Part shown: positions 62,581-64,000 of the stretch, one piece after another | Layout: the number at the start of each line of letters is the position of its first letter | Position numbering within the stretch: position 1 is the first letter of the stretch | Assembly: GCA_964479045.1 (NCBI GenBank) | Contig: CAYZJI010000001.1 | Span: 186,001 to 250,000 of the forward strand | Origin: 2-02-FULL-47-50 sp964479045 | GTDB taxonomy: Bacteria; Pseudomonadota; Gammaproteobacteria; Eutrophobiales; Eutrophobiaceae | Direction: 5' to 3' | Length of the DNA: 64,000 bases | Translations under genes and position numbers: made by a program | The notes under the pieces: model-generated | Told to the model about the DNA's origin: nothing | The model's input: the letters and a program-made list of their open reading frames with translations, nothing else | Database searches by the model: none

Positions 62581-63972
62581 GTGAAGTTCAGTTCGTACAT
62601 TCAACTTATATTGGTCAGCCTGGTTTTTGTGCCTCAGGCAGAGGCCCAGACACATGAATTCATGCTCGATAACGGCCTGAAACTGCTGGTGCGGGAAGAT
62701 CACCGCGCGCCGGTGGTGGTTTCGCAGGTGTGGTACAAGGTCGGGTCGAGTTACGAATACGACGGGATTACCGGCGTATCGCATGCGCTTGAACACATGA
62801 TGTTCAAGGGCACGAAAAAATACGCACCGGGTGAATTCTCGCGCATCATCTCTGCCAACGGGGGTGATGAAAACGCATTTACCGGATCAGATTACACGGC
62901 CTACTTTCAGACCATGGAAAAATCCCGTTTGCCGGTGAGTTTTGAACTGGAAGCGGACCGCATGCGCAACCTTACACTGCCACCGGAAGAATTTGCGAAG
63001 GAAATCGAAGTGGTGAAGGAAGAACGCCGCTGGCGTACGGATGATGATCCGCAGTCCTATGCCTATGAAGTATTGATGGCGACTGCGTTTCAAACCAGTC
63101 CTTACCGGCAGCCGGTGATCGGCTGGATGAGTGATCTGGAAGAGATGACGGTGGCAGAACTGCGTGAATGGTATGAACTCTGGTATGCGCCGAACAATGC
63201 CACCGTAGTGGTGGTGGGAGACGTAAAGGCGGAAGAAGTGCTGGCGCTTGCAAAAAAATATTTCGGCCCGCTCAAGCCTTCAAAACTGCCTGAACTTGCC
63301 GCGCGGCCGGAAGTGCCGCAGTTCGGAATGAAGCGCGTGCAGGTAAAACGTCCCGCAGAACTGCCCTATCTGCAACTGGCTTACAAGGCACCAGCGCTGA
63401 ATACTGCACTACAGAATCCAGACGCCGTTCCTGAATGGGAAGTCTATGCACTGGAGGTGTTGGCCGGAATTCTGGATGGCGGCAACAGCGCACGCTTCAC
63501 CAGCCGTCTGGTGCGCGGCAAGCAAATCGCGGCCGCCGTCAATTTTGATTACAGCATGGTGTCGCGGCAGGACAATGTCATCACCATTGATGGCGTGCCC
63601 GCGGAAGGACACACCATCAAGGACCTGGAAAATGCCGTGCGCACGGAGATCGATGATCTGAAGATGAACCCGGTTTCCGCTGACGAGCTCGATCGGGTCA
63701 AGGCACAAGTGGTGGCGCAGGATATCTATCAGCGCGATTCCCTTTTTTATCAGGGCATGGTGATGGGCATACTCGAAACCACCGGCTTGTCATGGCAGCT
63801 TGCCGATGAATATGTGGACAAGGTCAAGGCCGTGACCGCGGAACAGGTGCGGGCGGTCGCAAAAAAATATCTGGTGGATGAAGGATTGACGATTGCAGAA
63901 CTGGAGCCGCTGCCGCTCGACCCCAATGCAAGGCGGCCGGCACCACAGGGAGGTCACCATGATGTACGCTAG
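62581..63972 (+). CDS. M16-family zinc peptidase, subunit 1
   Basis: 463 residues from a GTG with an AGAGGGA ribosome site. Signal peptide (LILVSLVFVPQAEAQ). Inverted zinc motif HALEH (HxxEH, His68/Glu71/His72) and the downstream EVVKEERR glutamate show an active peptidase. Probably periplasmic. Overlaps the start of a second M16-type gene, a common pairing. Confidence 0.93.
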   Translation: MKFSSYIQLILVSLVFVPQAEAQTHEFMLDNGLKLLVREDHRAPVVVSQVWYKVGSSYEYDGITGVSHALEHMMFKGTKKYAPGEFSRIISANGGDENAFTGSDYTAYFQTMEKSRLPVSFELEADRMRNLTLPPEEFAKEIEVVKEERRWRTDDDPQSYAYEVLMATAFQTSPYRQPVIGWMSDLEEMTVAELREWYELWYAPNNATVVVVGDVKAEEVLALAKKYFGPLKPSKLPELAARPEVPQFGMKRVQVKRPAELPYLQLAYKAPALNTALQNPDAVPEWEVYALEVLAGILDGGNSARFTSRLVRGKQIAAAVNFDYSMVSRQDNVITIDGVPAEGHTIKDLENAVRTEIDDLKMNPVSADELDRVKAQVVAQDIYQRDSLFYQGMVMGILETTGLSWQLADEYVDKVKAVTAEQVRAVAKKYLVDEGLTIAELEPLPLDPNARRPAPQGGHHDVR

Positions 63973-64000
63973 GATTTATGCATTCCTGATCACGATGTTG
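63959..64000 (+). CDS. start of next gene, probable second M16 subunit
   Basis: Only 14 codons before the window end: MMYARIYAFLITML, a likely signal-peptide start, with a GGAGGT ribosome site. It overlaps the preceding M16 gene by 14 bp. The identity as the non-catalytic partner is inferred from the usual pairing. Confidence 0.55.
   Translation, partial: MMYARIYAFLITML

Noticed and set aside
1..64000. tRNA, rRNA, CRISPR arrays, IS elements
   Set aside because: Scanned by eye for T-loop sequences, spaced repeats and transposase genes; none found.

Overview
The window is chromosomal DNA from a gammaproteobacterium, next to the replication origin. This rests on gene content and order: rpmH-rnpA-yidD-yidC-mnmE diverging from dnaA-dnaN-recF-gyrB, a hisA-hisF-hisI-hisE-tatABC run, and a bioB-F-H-C-D operon. 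The lineage below class level cannot be fixed by eye. The cell appears to respire oxygen with a haem-A cytochrome c oxidase, to store polyhydroxyalkanoate and to use polyphosphate. No phage, insertion sequence, tRNA, rRNA or CRISPR array was seen. No gene-free stretch exceeds about 300 bases.

Layout. 1-2309: 3' part of polA. 2462-6086: end of the histidine pathway and the Tat translocase. 6097-6994: a rhodanese divergent from an ArsR-type regulator. 7108-14961: ilvE followed by a cell-surface glycan cluster (ELM1-like protein, methyltransferase, five glycosyltransferase-like proteins). 14968-18701: mnmE, yidC, yidD, rnpA and rpmH, reading away from the origin. 18888-25048: dnaA, dnaN, recF, gyrB, with a candidate oriC between dnaA and dnaN and two parS-like palindromes inside recF. 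25045-30333: comF and the biotin operon. 30446-39817: cytochrome c oxidase subunits with haem A synthesis and copper-assembly factors.

39963-47934 holds mixed small genes: a glycine-zipper His-rich secreted protein, a MEKHLA-domain protein, an ABC-2 exporter, a membrane-anchored L7/L12-like domain, PHA synthase, DUF3592 and several envelope proteins. 48003-53849 is the most unusual part. A glutaminase-STAS-cNMP fusion and a polyphosphate kinase 2-type enzyme face a SulP transporter-STAS-cNMP fusion. A perfect FNR-type box lies in the shared upstream region. 53889-58603 is accessory in character: hypothetical genes, an SGNH hydrolase, a toxin-antitoxin pair whose ParE-like toxin is broken by a stop codon, a YefM-YoeB pair, and a 425-residue two-TM protein of unknown function. 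58778-64000: rpoH (with a perfect CIRCE element just upstream), ftsX, ftsE, ftsY, and a pair of M16 peptidase genes cut by the window end.

How the genes work together. Replication start and partition signals, the biotin pathway from BioC/BioH to biotin, and oxidase maturation (CtaA/CtaB haem A, CtaG/Sco-like copper, Surf1) each form a coherent block. The regulatory sites seen directly in the sequence (CIRCE at rpoH, FNR box at pap/sulP, paired dyads upstream of the glycine-zipper gene, direct repeats at the ArsR/rhodanese divergence) are the most testable new observations.
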